NCBI GenBank assembly: GCA_911728435.2
Contig: OU452213.1
Coordinates: forward strand, 8,535,834-8,599,833
From: Apoderus coryli
Taxonomy: Eukaryota > Arthropoda > Insecta > Coleoptera > Attelabidae
DNA: 64,000 nt
Direction of reading: 5' to 3'
The notes beneath the pieces are model-generated. The model was not told the origin of the DNA and made no database searches. It saw only the letters and a list, made by a program, of their open reading frames with translations. Shown here piece by piece: positions 54,010 to 64,000 of the stretch; the first letter of the stretch is position 1, and each line of letters starts with the position of its first letter. A program made the translations under genes and the position numbers.

Positions 54010-54330
54010 TGTAGCGTTTTTCGTGGTTCGTTGTGTGAAATAATAACGCTCTTTACATAAAACTAATTTAATTACACTGAATAACTAAGCACTTAAACAA
54101 ACTAACTTTAATGCACTATATGACTGTATTTATTTATACAATTTATTTCACTATTATTTATATGCCACAACACCATTCTCAACCATTGACTGACCACTTC
54201 ATAACTGGCTCTCGATCCCTGTTACGTTGCCTATATATATGGTTTGCTTTCTTTCTCGAACACTTCCAGTAAATAGACGTTTGTTCTACAACATTCTGGA
54301 GCGCGTACGTCCATTCCAGATCCATAACGA
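54010..54330 (-). repeat. Partial 5' LTR of the Gypsy element
   Basis: The inner edge TGTAGCG at 54010 (ACA in element orientation) sits directly beside the primer-binding-like sequence. It shares GTGTGAAATAATAACG, TTTATTTCACTATTATTTATATG, TATATATATGG and TTTCTCGAACACTTCCAG with the solo LTR at 27436-28133. The outer end, GTGTTGCCAACAGG through TTACA in the solo copy, is missing after about 54330. Confidence 0.8.
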
Positions 54331-56163
54331 CCCACTGCTCAAGTTCTAAACTTGTTTGGGGTTATAGGCAAATTTATTTGGACTGTTTGGTTATATCCGT
54401 CTTTATATGCAAATTTATTGTTTGAATGTTTGTTTTATAAAAATAAATTAGGCAAACATTTCCTAAAGCTCTTAAATTTGTTCAACTCTTAAATAAAAAG
54501 TCGTGTACACCGATTTGCATATTGGATATCAGACTTTCTGCAATTTGGAATTCGTTAAACGCCCCTCACGATAAAGAAAAGTTACAGCACAAAGAGTAAG
54601 CATCACACAGACGTTCAACGCCCGAAATATCTAATCCACGAAGTGGTTGACTCAAATTTACGAATTTGTTTTTGTCGTTTACTTTACGATTTAATAAAGC
54701 TTCAGCTTTGATGTTTTCCCAAATAAATTAAACACATTTTATATTCTTTTCGCGTTTTGTCAGTGGTGTATCCAGGGTTTTGGTGCAAGGAGATAAGTCC
54801 CATAAAAAAAATATGAAACAAATCATTATTATAGTCCTTTCGGAAATTATAAAAATCACTACGTGGATCAAATAAAGTATTATCTTATAATATATAGGAA
54901 CTACAAAATTATTGATGATAACGTAAAAAATAAAAACAACTGTAATTCTTAACTAACTATTTGGCTTCCAAACTATAAGCTATAACTAACTTAAATAAAA
55001 ATAAATGTTATAAAAGTAACACTAACAAGAATGTAGTATAAAAGTAATAATTTATATAAAAAAACAAATGAAACTACAGTAAAGAAAAACAAATAAATTT
55101 CCTATACTAGAAACTACATAAATGTATTCACATTTTTCAAAATACCTATTACATAACTATTTAGAGTTTAGATTAAAAAAAAGTACTTTCAGGTATTGAT
55201 TTTCTAAACCTATTTAAAAAAATAATCAACATTCGTCCTTAAAATTAGAATTACTCGTAAAGTAGTACTTTGAGTCAATGGCTGAAAGTTTGCTTGGCTA
55301 TTATTTAAAGGGGCAATTGTGAATCATATTCTTTTTGTTGTACTGTCGTAGTACATTTGGGTTTCTTTGATGCTGACGGTTCAATCTGAAAAGGTAAACA
55401 TGTTAACAAGTCACAATGCATAAATTTGCCGTTGCATTTTTTTGCTCGCGATAGTACCTACGTCATATTAAAAACAATAATAATTATCAAAAAGTGATAA
55501 TTCACATCTAAACATTTAAGCAAAACACAACAGTGTTGTGTATTTTAATTAAAATTGGTTACGCTTGCTTTAGTGTTTACGTGGTTCTCCTGAAAAATCT
55601 CTATATTGTCACACCCGGTATATTGTAATAAGAATATTGCATCCGGTCGAACTAGCTGATTTAATAATTTATAAAAGTTCATCAAAGTTTATACAAGTCA
55701 TGACTTTAGCATCGGTATTGTACCTAATAGACAAATTGCAAACCTCAGCAAAAAACGGTACGACCGACGCTAAGAATAGACTATTGCATTGGTTGATATT
55801 CGAAGGAGTGGAGATAATCAAAGGTTATAAATTTTAACGCAACAGGAAAAACGGGGTCTTCTCTCCAAACATTTGTGACATTAAATTGATACTTCTTATC
55901 TGATTTTTATTTTATTGTGACAATATTTCATGTCAAAACACTTACTTTTGCTCCAAAAGTATGTTCTTTTGTCAAATAATCACATTCTTTTGTCCCAAAA
56001 GCAATGGTTTTTAGCAAGCGGTATCGCCATCTTTAAAAAATGTACCTACACTACATCAACAGCGTCACAAATGAAGATACACTAAACTTGGTTTCGACTT
56101 TCGAGTTAATTTAATTCATAGTTGTGTTTTTTTTAATAAAAATTGCATAGTGTCCTGGTACTT
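54331..56163. other. Unassigned AT-rich sequence
   Basis: CAGTGGTGTATCCAGGGTTTTGG at 54763 looks like a lone hAT-type end without a partner. ACACCCGGTATA occurs at 55612. The 66-codon frame at 55637-55837 has a mildly protein-like composition but no recognised motif, splice context or relative. Confidence 0.5.
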
Positions 56164-56499
56164 ATAATAATAATAATAATTCGTCTTTATTATCGAAAGT
56201 AACAATATCATAACACTATACCTACATATTATAACACAGTTAAAACAGTCACTAGATAGGGCGAAGTCTAGCTTAAAGCTACTCTACTCAACCCTAAATA
56301 GCAACCAACATGAGTTAAACAATAGTACACAAATACAAAAATTAACACTATTCTTCCATATCATTTGCCTATCTATAAATCACCGTGTGCGAAATAAAAA
56401 AATTAAAACCCCCCCTGTGATTGCACACGATTCCACTCTCAAAGGACAAGACTCTACTATAAATTTAAAAGGAATAAAAGTGAAATAATAAGAAAGAGA

Positions 56500-56848
56500 A
56501 GCAATTACTGGTATCGATTGAGAAGGTATCTCTTAAAATTAATTTTAAACTGAGCTGGACTCAATATCCGGAACCCCTTAGGAATAGTATTATAGAGCTT
56601 TATGGCGTTGTATGTAAAACCCATCTGAAAAAGTGATGTGCAATGATGTGGTAAGGTAAGGCGGTCCATGTGTCAAACATCTCTATCATGAATATCCCTC
56701 CTAAGTACAAGTATTTCTCTAATATCAGAAGGAGCATCTGAATCAAACGTTATATTAATAACAAAATTCCCAAGATGGAGAAGCCGACGATCCTCCATTC
56801 TCAGCCAGCCCATATCATGGATTACCTGGGACACGCTATCATACTTTT
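56500..56848 (-). pseudogene. C-terminal end of the split non-LTR RT
   Basis: Reading minus from 56848: KYDSVSQVIHDMGWLRMEDR, LLHLGNFVINITF, DAPSDIREILVLRRDIHDRD, a stop, then HMDRLTLPHHCTSLFQMGFT and YNAIKLYNTIPKGFRILSPA, ending KRYLLNRYQ and a stop near 56503. The LYN.IP...R pattern is typical of the last domain of these RTs (compare NNIPEDFKKL at 20240-20310). The 3' untranslated part runs to the (ATT)n tail at 56164-56182. Confidence 0.85.
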
Positions 56849-58476
56849 ACGTGTCTCAATTGTTGGAAGACAGCTAAGATTATTCCTATCCTGAAGTCCG
56901 GCGCGTCATCTATTATCAGTAATTATACACCAATCTCGATCCTCTGTAATTTCTCAAAGGTGCTTGAGATCGTCATTTATAACAAGGTGTATCCACAGAT
57001 TCAAAATAGATTTTCGAATAAACAACATGGCTTTTTGAACGGGCGATCGTGTACAACTAATCTTGCCGTGTTCTCCGAGATTGTCTGTTCCGCTTTGGAT
57101 CGTCTACAACAGGTGGATGTGGTTTACACTGATTTTCGGAAGGCGTTTGATCGTATGGATCACTATCTGCTATTGAGGAAATTGAGAGATTTCGGCTTTT
57201 CTGAGCGGATGGTACGATGCTTTCGCTCATATCTTTGTGGAGTACGAGGGTTTTAAGTCATCTACTTTTTCTTCTTCTTCGGGCGTGCCGCAGGGTTCCA
57301 ACCTTGGACCCTTGCTGTTTAATGTGTTTATTAACGACCTTCTTGAGACCTTCACTTGTGACAGCTTCGCTTATGCGGATGACTTGAAGGTTTTTCTGCG
57401 TGTTGTCTCATATGAAGATTGTGAATTCCTACAGACCAATTTAAAGATCCTCTGCGATTGGTGTATCAGTAACCGTTTAATGCTCAATGTCTCAAAGTGT
57501 AAGGTAGTCAGTTTCTCTAGACTTAAGAGCACGTTGAACTTCAATTATTGCTTAAACGGTGTTTCCTTAGAAAGATTGAATGAGGTTAGGGACCTGGGCG
57601 TTATTTTCGATCGAGAGTTTACCTTCGTGCCGCAAATTTTGAGCGTTATTTCTGGTGCTAATCGTGTACGGGGTTGCATTATTCGAAATTGTCGTCAGTT
57701 TAATGATATTTCACAATGAAGGTGCTATATTGTGCATTCGTTAGGACAAAGTTGGAATTTGGTTCAGTTGTGTGGAGCCCCATATATGAAGTCCATATTC
57801 GATCTCTAGAATCAGTCCAGAGACGCTTTCTCAAGTATCTGGTTTTCAGAGCGGATAATGTTTATCCACCGAGAGGAAGTGACCACGCCGCCATGCTTCT
57901 GCGTTTCGAGATTCCCTCCCTCGAGTTGCGAAGAATAATTTTATGCGGAATTAAGATCTTGTATAAGATATTACACGGTGCAGTGGACTGTCCAGATCTT
58001 TTACAGGGGATAAGATTTCGTGTGCCCCGCCTAGAAGCCAGGCATGTTGCCCCGTTTACCATCGGTCCTTCCAGGACCAATGTATTGTCGCAAAGTCCGA
58101 TATACTTCATGTGTGATTCCTTTAATCGGCATTGTGGGTCCTGGACATTAACTTTTAGTCTCTATCTGAAATCACCAATAGCCTTCTTAATGGGTGATCA
58201 TCGAGGGTTCTCAAAGGATGAATTGCTCTATAACATAGTAACATCTTTTTAGTCTGCAATTGTAAGTAAGTTTTATTATTTATTATTATTTTATTATTTA
58301 TTATTATTGTTTTATTATTTATCATTATTATTTGTTATTACTTATATTGTGTTTATTATTTATTTTATATCAATCTTGTTTCTTTTATTTTTATTTATAT
58401 ATAAAGTGTTATTTTGTGTTATGTGCTTTAGATTTTCCTGTAGGAAATAAATGCTATTATTATTATTATTATTATT
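56849..58476 (+). mobile_element. Jockey-like element inserted in the split non-LTR element
   Basis: Plus-strand element, 5'-truncated in the linker just before the RT. It ends in an (ATT)n tail at 58454-58476. ATACTTTT is present at 56841-56848 and 58477-58484 as the target duplication. It is related to the elements at 1681-3087 and 17674-19022. Confidence 0.9.
56870..58252 (+). pseudogene. Jockey-like reverse transcriptase with two frame breaks
   Basis: The reading begins CLNCWKTAKIIPILKSG and ISNYTPISIL (Thr for the usual Arg), then KQHGFLNGRSCTTNL, VDVVYTDFRKAFDRMDH (block A) and YLCG. A deletion of a dozen or so bases near 57240 shifts into VEYEGFKSSTF, SSGVPQGSNLGPLLF (block B) and SFAYADDLKVF with the catalytic Asp pair. 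LNEVRDLGVIFDREFTF follows to a one-base frameshift near 57716. The C-terminal part 57716-58252 has VVWSPIYEVHIRSLESVQRR and YPPRGSDH. Otherwise the frames are open, so decay is slight. Confidence 0.88.
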
Positions 58477-58484
58477 ATACTTTT

Positions 58485-59571
58485 TAAGACCCTTTACAAA
58501 TCTAGCACAACAGTTCTGAACTCTTTGTATGCGTTCACGATCCATGCTGTCCAACAGAGGACCGTAAACAAAATCACAATAATTAAAGGTAGATAAAAGC
58601 AATGCTTCACATAGTGTTTGACGCAACCCCCGGCCCAAAATATGTTTATTTGAATACAAGAGTTTTAAGGTAACGTATGACTTTCTAAGCAACCCTTTCA
58701 CGTGCTCCCAACATCTCAATGAAATATCCATATTCACACCCAAGTTCCTTGCAGATTTGACACATTGGACAACATTACTATTTATTACAACTCTAAAATT
58801 TTCTTTGAGAAAATCTACATCATTCCTATTGCTAAACAGTAGCAGATTTGATTTTCATGGATTCAACTTTAGATTATGATTCCTGGAGAGGGTGTACAAT
58901 ACATGAAAATCGGCGTTGACGTTCTGTTGAGCTTCCATATAATTACTAGTGGGAAAAGAGTAATAAATTTGAGTATCGTCAGCAAAGGCCTGAATTTTAC
59001 AATAATTTAAAGATCTCAAAATATTAGAATATTGAACCCTGGGGAACTCCAGAGGTTACATCAATAACATTGGAACACTGACCCCCATAAGACACTCTCT
59101 GTTTTCTTGAGGATAAATAAGATTCAAATAAAGATTGTGATGAATCATCAAATCCATCAAACCCTAATTTAGCTGCCAACAATTTATGGTTAATAGTATC
59201 AAAAGCTTTTGAGAAGTCTAACAATACAACAGCCGTATTGTCACCCTTATCACGGGCTCTAACCTAACAATGTCATCTGTAACTTTAGCTAATGGAATCG
59301 CTGTACTGTGACCCTTCCTGAAACCATGCTGACAATCAGGCAATATGGAGTTGAGGTTAGCATGACAACTGATCTGCTTATAAAGAATTCTCTCGAATAT
59401 TTTAGAAATGGTGGGCAGGATATGCTAATTATTCTCAAGTCATTGAAACTGCTTGCTGAGATTTCTTTGGCAAAGGCAAACCAAATGACACCTTCCACGA
59501 ATCAGGAAAATATCCCACTTCAATAGAGCAGTTGATTATATGGACAACAAATGGACTGCAATAGGGGAGAC
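58485..59571 (-). pseudogene. Reverse transcriptase core of the split non-LTR element
   Basis: From the pogo-like insertion the minus strand goes on with CSPFVVHIINCSIEVG and FPDSWK, then several frameshifts near 59500-59230 obscure the NDLRPISI region. AVVLLDFSKAFDTINH (block A) and SGVPQGSIF (block B) follow at 59224-59024. AFADDTQIYYSFPTSNY with the catalytic Asp pair is near 58980-58940. A NLKLN and LLFSNRN stretch leads to the open segment 58743-58485 (NLGVNMDISLRCWEHV, LLSTFNYCDFVYGPLLD, IQRVQNCCARFVKGLKK), where the Jockey-like element was inserted. Confidence 0.85.
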
Positions 59572-59573
59572 CG

Positions 59574-60882
59574 GGGTCAATTGAACCATTTTTTACAAAT
59601 AATTTTTTTCTGGCTAGATACTGAATGGAAATGATTCTTACTTTATGTTCACATATAGCTGGGAGTTTGATATACTTAACTTAGTAGTTAAATTAGACTA
59701 TAGATAAGCAGGAAAGAAATATGCAAAAGAAATAAGAGATGGTGCATAATGTTACAAATGATCTCGGTCAAGGGTCAATTGAAACAATGGTAATGGGGAC
59801 TATATATTGTTTATTTTGGTTTATTAGTCGACAAAAAATATTCAAAACCAAGTAGGAACTATAACAAAATTACCTCATAACAACAAAAATTAACACAATA
59901 TTCTGCTTATGAGGTATTCTAGTGTACCAGTTTGGACTTTATTTTTTTCTTTCCTTTTGCTGCCACCTTTCGTGGTGGACCTTTACTAAAAGACCTAACA
60001 GCTTCTGGTGAAAAAGTCTCATTTTGGGTGGTTGATTTGTCTAAAGTATTTTCGGAAATTTAAAAATTTTCTAGTCCCCGAGAAGTTGATGGAGTAGGGT
60101 TTTGAAATTCATTGCTTTCTGGACTGTTATTACGCCAGTTTCATCAACATTGCGTTGCTCTGGATAAACTGGTTGCCTGTAGTACTCGTATTGATAAGTC
60201 ACGGTGTCTGGGCCTGGACATGGAACAAGAAAACCAGTCTTCTCCCGCCATACCATTTTCAATCCACGTCTATCTTTCGCTTGGACCTCAACAAAGACAC
60301 ATGAGATATACGAAATTGGTCAGCAGCTAGACGTAGAGATAGCCCATTTTGAAGCTCTACGTATGCCGATTAATATAAAGATATATCTCGACTTGATCTA
60401 TCAGTTTTTAGGACTCTTTTACGGGGTATCTGAAATTAAATAGACTAAGTAATTTATTTTACAAAAAGGTGGGGTCAATTGAAGCGTTACAAACGTCCCC
60501 GTTACAACTGACCCCAAGCGACATTTTTAAATAAATGATACCATATTTACTACAAGCGAAATTAATTTGAAATACTAACCATGGTAAAATAAAACTAAGT
60601 TAATGGCCTAACTAATATAAAGTTGACAACGAACTAAACACATACACAGACTCAATTACACATACATAAGGAATATCGTAAATACTTACTTTGGACACGT
60701 GAAAACACAAAATCTCGCACTAAGTTCATATCCTTGCTTTAACGGCCCGTGGCGTACTGCCGGCAGAAGCTCGCCGATATTTCTATATGTTATGAGCACA
60801 GTTTGGTTATACAATCTTTACCAGAAAGATGTTTTGATCACTGTTTCAATTGACCCGTGTTACAATTGACCCCGGTCTCCCC
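59574..60882 (-). mobile_element. pogo-like transposon inserted in the split non-LTR element
   Basis: The ends GGGGAGACCGGGGTCAATTG at 59574 and its reverse complement ending at 60882 are inverted. TA flanks both (59572-59573 and 60883-60884), and the host reading frame is restored when the element and one TA are removed. Subterminal GGGTCAATTGAA copies recur inside both ends (59772, 60470, 60845). The interior is 1.3 kb with a reduced transposase on the minus strand. Confidence 0.92.
59925..60450 (-). pseudogene. pogo/Tigger-type transposase lacking the catalytic core
   Basis: From about 60440 the minus strand reads PRKRVLKTDRSSRDISLY, a stop, VELQNGLSLRLAADQF and RISHVSL, the psq-type helix-turn-helix at the start of pogo-type transposases. 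A frameshift leads to ENGMAGEDWFSCSMSRPRH and DLSIRVLQATSLSRA, the CENP-B-like second HTH with its LS.R..EATSL.RA signature. It then goes directly into a Ser/Thr/Pro-rich tail and TFSPEAVRSFSKGPPRKVAA with a basic end KGKKKIKSK and a stop near 59925. The PFPKA.PRK-type tail is the normal C-terminus. The whole DDE core is therefore deleted. Confidence 0.75.
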
Positions 60883-60884
60883 TA

Positions 60885-61445
60885 CCTCAGCATGCAAGCC
60901 GAAATCCCATCAGTACCTACAGCGTTCCTCCCAATACTATTCAATATTTTATTCACCACCGGTTCTGTGGTCATATAAGAATTATTCAAGTAATAATCAA
61001 TTTTACTAGAGCAATCCTGATCAAAATCATTCTGCAAGAACTCCGCAAAATGTGCATTTATTTGTTCAACATCAGACAAACATTCCGGCACTACGTAATT
61101 CTTCGCACCCGCAATATTCATACTTCTAAGAGTGCTCCAAGTTAGACGCAAATTATTTTTCTGTGTCAAACGATCCAGATAACTCCTCTTTGCCTGTCTA
61201 ACTTGAGATAAAGTGAAATTCCTTAATTGTTTATATCTAGCCCAATCTTCGCCAGACCTAGAACGCTTATACGCTTGCAGAGCTGCATCTCTCAGTCGCA
61301 TAAATACGTTAAGGTTTGGATTAAGCCACGGTGCTTTCGGTTTCGTTACTCTTACTTGCCTAATAGGTGCGTTTCTGTTGAAGCTATCAAGAATAAATCC
61401 AATTAAAATAATTATCTTATTATCTACAAAATTTTCATAGAATAT
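60885..61445 (-). pseudogene. Linker region before the RT of the split non-LTR element
   Basis: The reading begins FYENFVDNKI near 61440 and continues through KPKAPWLNPNL, MRLRDAALQAYKRSR, DWARYKQLRNFTLSQVRQAK, SYLDRL and the NAHFAEFLQND stretch to GTDGISACML, where the pogo-like element is inserted. These are the standard segments between endonuclease and RT in CR1/Jockey-like elements (APW.....R..A...Y......W..YK..RN). The frame is open from 61301 to 60882. Confidence 0.85.
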
Positions 61446-61654
61446 ACTATCCCAATACTTATGCTATAGACGATATAATTATATGCAAACTTTAGAATAT
61501 CATGTAATAATCAAGCCACTTTTCTATTATAGAAAGCGTCATACGTTAAACAGTTTAAGTTACCTTCAAATTTTGGCCATAAATGACCTAATCGCGTTGT
61601 AATAATGGGGAGTTGGGATGCGCGCGCCAGGTATCAGATCGGAATGCCAACGAC
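61446..61654. other. Short intervening sequence
   Basis: AT-rich, then a GC-richer patch at 61610-61650 that may be the last bases before the RTE truncation point. No gene. Confidence 0.4.
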
Positions 61655-63160
61655 GGTAATAAACCGCAGTAGCTGGGATATACGAAACAGGGGAAATCCC
61701 AAAAGATTGGCTTAAATCAGTCTTCATTCCTTTGCCTAAAAAGAACAACCCCAAGTCCTGTGATGAGTATCGGTTGATCAGTCTGATGAGTCATACCTTG
61801 AAAGTACTCTTCAAAATAATTCAACAGAGAATATATCGAAAATGCGAAGAACAACTGGATGAGACGCAGTTTGGCTTTAGAGAGGGTTTAGGAACTAGGG
61901 AAGCTTTATTTGCCATCACAGTACTGCTACAGAAATGTAGAGAATACAATAAAGATGTGTACGTCTGTTTCATTGACTTCTAAAAGGCCTTCGATAAAGT
62001 CCAACACGACAAACTCATAGAGAACTTAAAGAGCATCAAATTGGACCCAAGTGATATACAATTAATAAAAAATATCTACTACAATCAAACGGCAGTAGTT
62101 CGAGTTGGGGACATCGAGACTGATGAAGTCGAAATTCAAAAAGGAGTTCGTCAAGGCTGCGTTCTATCCCCACAACTGTTCAATCTATACTCTCAGTCTG
62201 TATTTCAAAAAGCACTTTACGAGAGACCTGAGGGGGTAAACATTGGAGGGACATTGGTTAACAACCTAAGGTTCGCCGATGATACTGCCATAATGACGGA
62301 GAGTGCAGAAGATCTTCAAACCCTGTTGGAAAGAGTCAGTCGAGAGTGTGAAGAGGTGGGACTCACTATAAACACGCAGAAAACTAAAATGATGGTCATA
62401 AGCAAAAACCAAAATATTAATCCTATTCTCACAGTAAATGGAAACCGAATAGAGCAGGTCCAAAAATACAAATATCTCGGCTCTGTCATAAATTCTGAAA
62501 TGGACCCTGATCAGGAAATTAAGATCAGAATTGAAATGGCTCGAAAGGCATTTATGAAATATTCCACAATGCTTACAAACAGAAATCTAAATCTTGGCAT
62601 CAGATTGAGATTCGTGGAGCGTTATGTGTGGTCAGTGTTAATGTACGGAGTGGAAACTTGGACGCTAAAGACTCAAATGATTAAAAAGCTCGAAGCATTT
62701 GAGATGTGGCTCTATAGGCGCATTCTGAAAATACCTTAGACTGATAGGATAACCAACGACGAAGTGTTGAGACGCATCGGCCGAAAACGAAAACTGCTCA
62801 CAATCATTAAGATAAGAAAAACATCGTACATAGGACACATATTACGCAATGACAAATATCTACTGTTACAAAATATTATGCAGGGCAGAATTGAGGGGAA
62901 GAAGGGTATCGGCAGAAAGAGAAAATCCTGGATCCGAAACATTAGAGAGTGGACAAATCTCAGCGTTGGAGAACTGTTCCATGTTGCAAAAGACAGAGAA
63001 GAATTTAGAAAAGTGGTCGCCAACCTTCTGTGAGAAGACGGCATGAAAAGGAGAAGCTGGGATTCCCGGACAAGAACACAGAGCATTGAACCTTTTGTCA
63101 GAGAACAACAGAGAATATGAACTCCCACCACTTTCTATTGTCCTGTTCGAGGCAGGTGGT
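61655..63160 (+). mobile_element. RTE-type non-LTR retrotransposon, 5'-truncated
   Basis: The plus-strand RT reading starts at the truncation point near 61655. The coding region ends at 63033 and is followed by a short 3' region ending near 63160 in ATTTTTTAA. The short 3' UTR without a long tail, and the RT type, fit the RTE clade. It is one of the best-preserved elements in the window. Confidence 0.85.
61658..63033 (+). pseudogene. RTE-type reverse transcriptase with two stop codons in one frame
   Basis: One continuous frame from AVAGIYETGEIPKDWL through FIPLPKKNNPKSCDEYRLIS, ETQFGFREGLGTREALF, VYVCFIDF-stop-KAFDKVQHD (block A, with TAA at 61981-61983), VRQGCVLSPQLFNLY (block B) and LRFADDTAIM (catalytic Asp pair). 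YKYLGSVINSEMDPDQEIK, SVLMYGVETWTLK and LYRRILKIP-stop-TDRITNDEVL (TAG at 62737-62739) follow, then YIGHILRND and RKRKSWIRNIREW to a stop at 63033. No frameshift was seen over 1.37 kb. The stop in block A removes activity. The endonuclease and start are missing. Confidence 0.9.
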
Positions 63161-64000
63161 AGCCATTTTTTAATATACTCGACAGATCCGTATTTACGTA
63201 TTATTGAAATTACAGGATAAGTAAAGAACAGAGGAGTAATAGAATTATTTTATAATAGAATTACATCTTTATTAATTATAAAAACAAACAAATACTTTTT
63301 TACTTTTATTATTTATTTTTAAAATTTCTATTGATTCATTTTAATGTATAAAATAACCTTAACCTAAAATATAATTTCGTAACATATTTTTTTGGGAAAT
63401 TAAAACATGGATGTTCAAACTTTACATTTTTGCTTAAATTAATAAAATTATTAATAATATTGAACTAGCAATTAACCATAGTTCAGTTCTAAAAAAGAAA
63501 GTGTAATTGATTACGGGCAAATATAAATGTATTAATTTTAGATAGAGTAAAATAAAATTGTTCCAATTAATTTATACAAAAGGTCTACCGATTTTCAATT
63601 CCTTAAGTATAATTGAGAATATATTATATTTTACTTGTTTATGGCCTTCAGAAAAACAACGCAAGCACACATGTTGGGAATTTCCCATTATATACCTACA
63701 AAACATGCTAAAATCACCCCCAATAAATGGGCAATAAAACCTGAGACGTGAATTTACTACCTGCTAATATCTATAATAGTTAAAATATGTAATTCAAATT
63801 TAATAAACACTGTCAGAATTTAATAGAATTTTTGCACTCATCTAGTAAGATTTTTAAGCTCTCTTTTTAAAATGCCTAAGCTGTATTGTACTTTTATGGG
63901 CAAATAGACTGAACCAAGTTATAAAAGATAAGGGCCATTGTGCTGCGAAATTAAGCGAGGTTATTCATGTTTTTTAAAAAAATTGTGTGATTTTTTTAGG
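63161..64000. other. Unassigned AT-rich sequence
   Basis: No gene or repeat recognised in the last 840 bases. Confidence 0.5.

Larger units (their letters stand above)
52785..54330 (-). mobile_element. Internally deleted Ty3/Gypsy LTR retrotransposon
   Basis: Minus-strand order: part of the 5' LTR (54330-54010), a primer-binding-like TTGGTGTCAGGTGTGGG at 54009-53993, a gag-leader/integrase fusion (53716-54009), integrase C-terminus (53516-53715), macro-domain segment (53511-52996), a purine tract AAGACGGGGGCAA next to the 3' LTR, and part of that LTR (53007-52785). Gag, protease, RT, RNase H and most of integrase have been deleted. Both LTR pieces are incomplete, so no target duplication can be read. 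The solo LTR at 27436-28133 belongs to a related element. Confidence 0.85.
56164..61445 (-). mobile_element. CR1/Jockey-like non-LTR element, split by two insertions
   Basis: The minus-strand coding order is: pre-RT linker (61445-60885), a pogo-like insertion (59574-60882), RT (59571-58485), a plus-strand Jockey-like insertion (56849-58476), C-terminal region and (ATT)n tail (56840-56164). The reading is restored across both insertions: ACMLR joins to YCSPFVV with one TA removed, and KGLKKY joins to DSVSQVIHD with one copy of ATACTTTT removed. The endonuclease is missing, so it is 5'-truncated near 61445. The element was about 2.3 kb before the insertions. Confidence 0.9.

Noticed and set aside
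53768..54043. Plus-strand 91-codon frame
   Set aside because: Antisense to the integrase remnant and LTR edge of the Gypsy element.
55637..55837. 66-codon frame with protein-like composition
   Set aside because: Too short and isolated to support a gene; kept only as a remark in the intervening region.
61566..61754. Minus-strand 62-codon frame
   Set aside because: Antisense to the start of the RTE reverse transcriptase.

Overview
The window reads as heterochromatin-like or intergenic DNA from an arthropod, most likely an insect with a large, AT-rich, transposon-filled genome. The reasons are the mix of Tc1/mariner transposases with DUF4817-type DNA-binding regions, Penelope-like, Jockey-like, RTE-like and Ty3/Gypsy retroelements, P-like and THAP elements, piggyBac, hAT and pogo remnants, and the many ACAGGGTGTCC-type transposon ends. 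The species cannot be fixed from the sequence. I found no convincing host gene, tRNA, rRNA or CRISPR array. Almost every coding stretch is a broken piece of a mobile element.

Layout. 1-4621: a non-autonomous hAT-like element holding a Penelope-like element, which itself holds a Jockey-like insertion. 5471-7320: a 3' piece of a non-LTR retrotransposon, then a Crypton-like tyrosine recombinase relic. 8318-8830: a short tandem array. 9652-11650: a large fold-back element with about 690-base arms full of nested transposon-end motifs. 13179-19524: a palindromic MITE and a cluster of four different mariner-type transposase relics, one split by a Jockey-like insertion. 19925-26650: a CR1/Jockey-like element, a deleted Tc1 element, and a large Tc1/mariner-type element carrying a 1.6-kb insertion with a 4-base target duplication. 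27436-28133: a solo LTR. 29015-30220: a hAT relic. 30581-36183: two further copies of the hAT-like family, each carrying a different THAP-domain element. 36545-40588: a long element with Tc1/mariner-like ends enclosing a piggyBac relic. 42693-46395: a 182-base satellite with a three-monomer higher-order unit. 47561-49984: an end-to-end mariner-like element with 428-base inverted termini. 52785-54330: a deleted Ty3/Gypsy element whose last coding segment looks like a macro (ADP-ribose-binding) domain. 56164-61445: a non-LTR element split by both another non-LTR element and a pogo-like element. 61655-63160: a nearly intact RTE-type reverse transcriptase.

The genes do not form pathways or operons. 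They are self-mobilising units inserted into one another, so the useful reading is relative age. Several insertions can be checked against an empty relative in the same window: 23258-24885 against 12050-12062, 17674-19022 against 48230-48250, 34115-35462 against 385-400, and 31027-33123 against 33810-33830.

The most unusual item is the macro-domain segment at 52996-53511. It lies between the integrase C-terminus and the polypurine tract of the Gypsy element and ends in a Cys/His zinc-binding-like tail that reads into the LTR. All family calls come from reading motifs by eye. No alignment or database search was possible.
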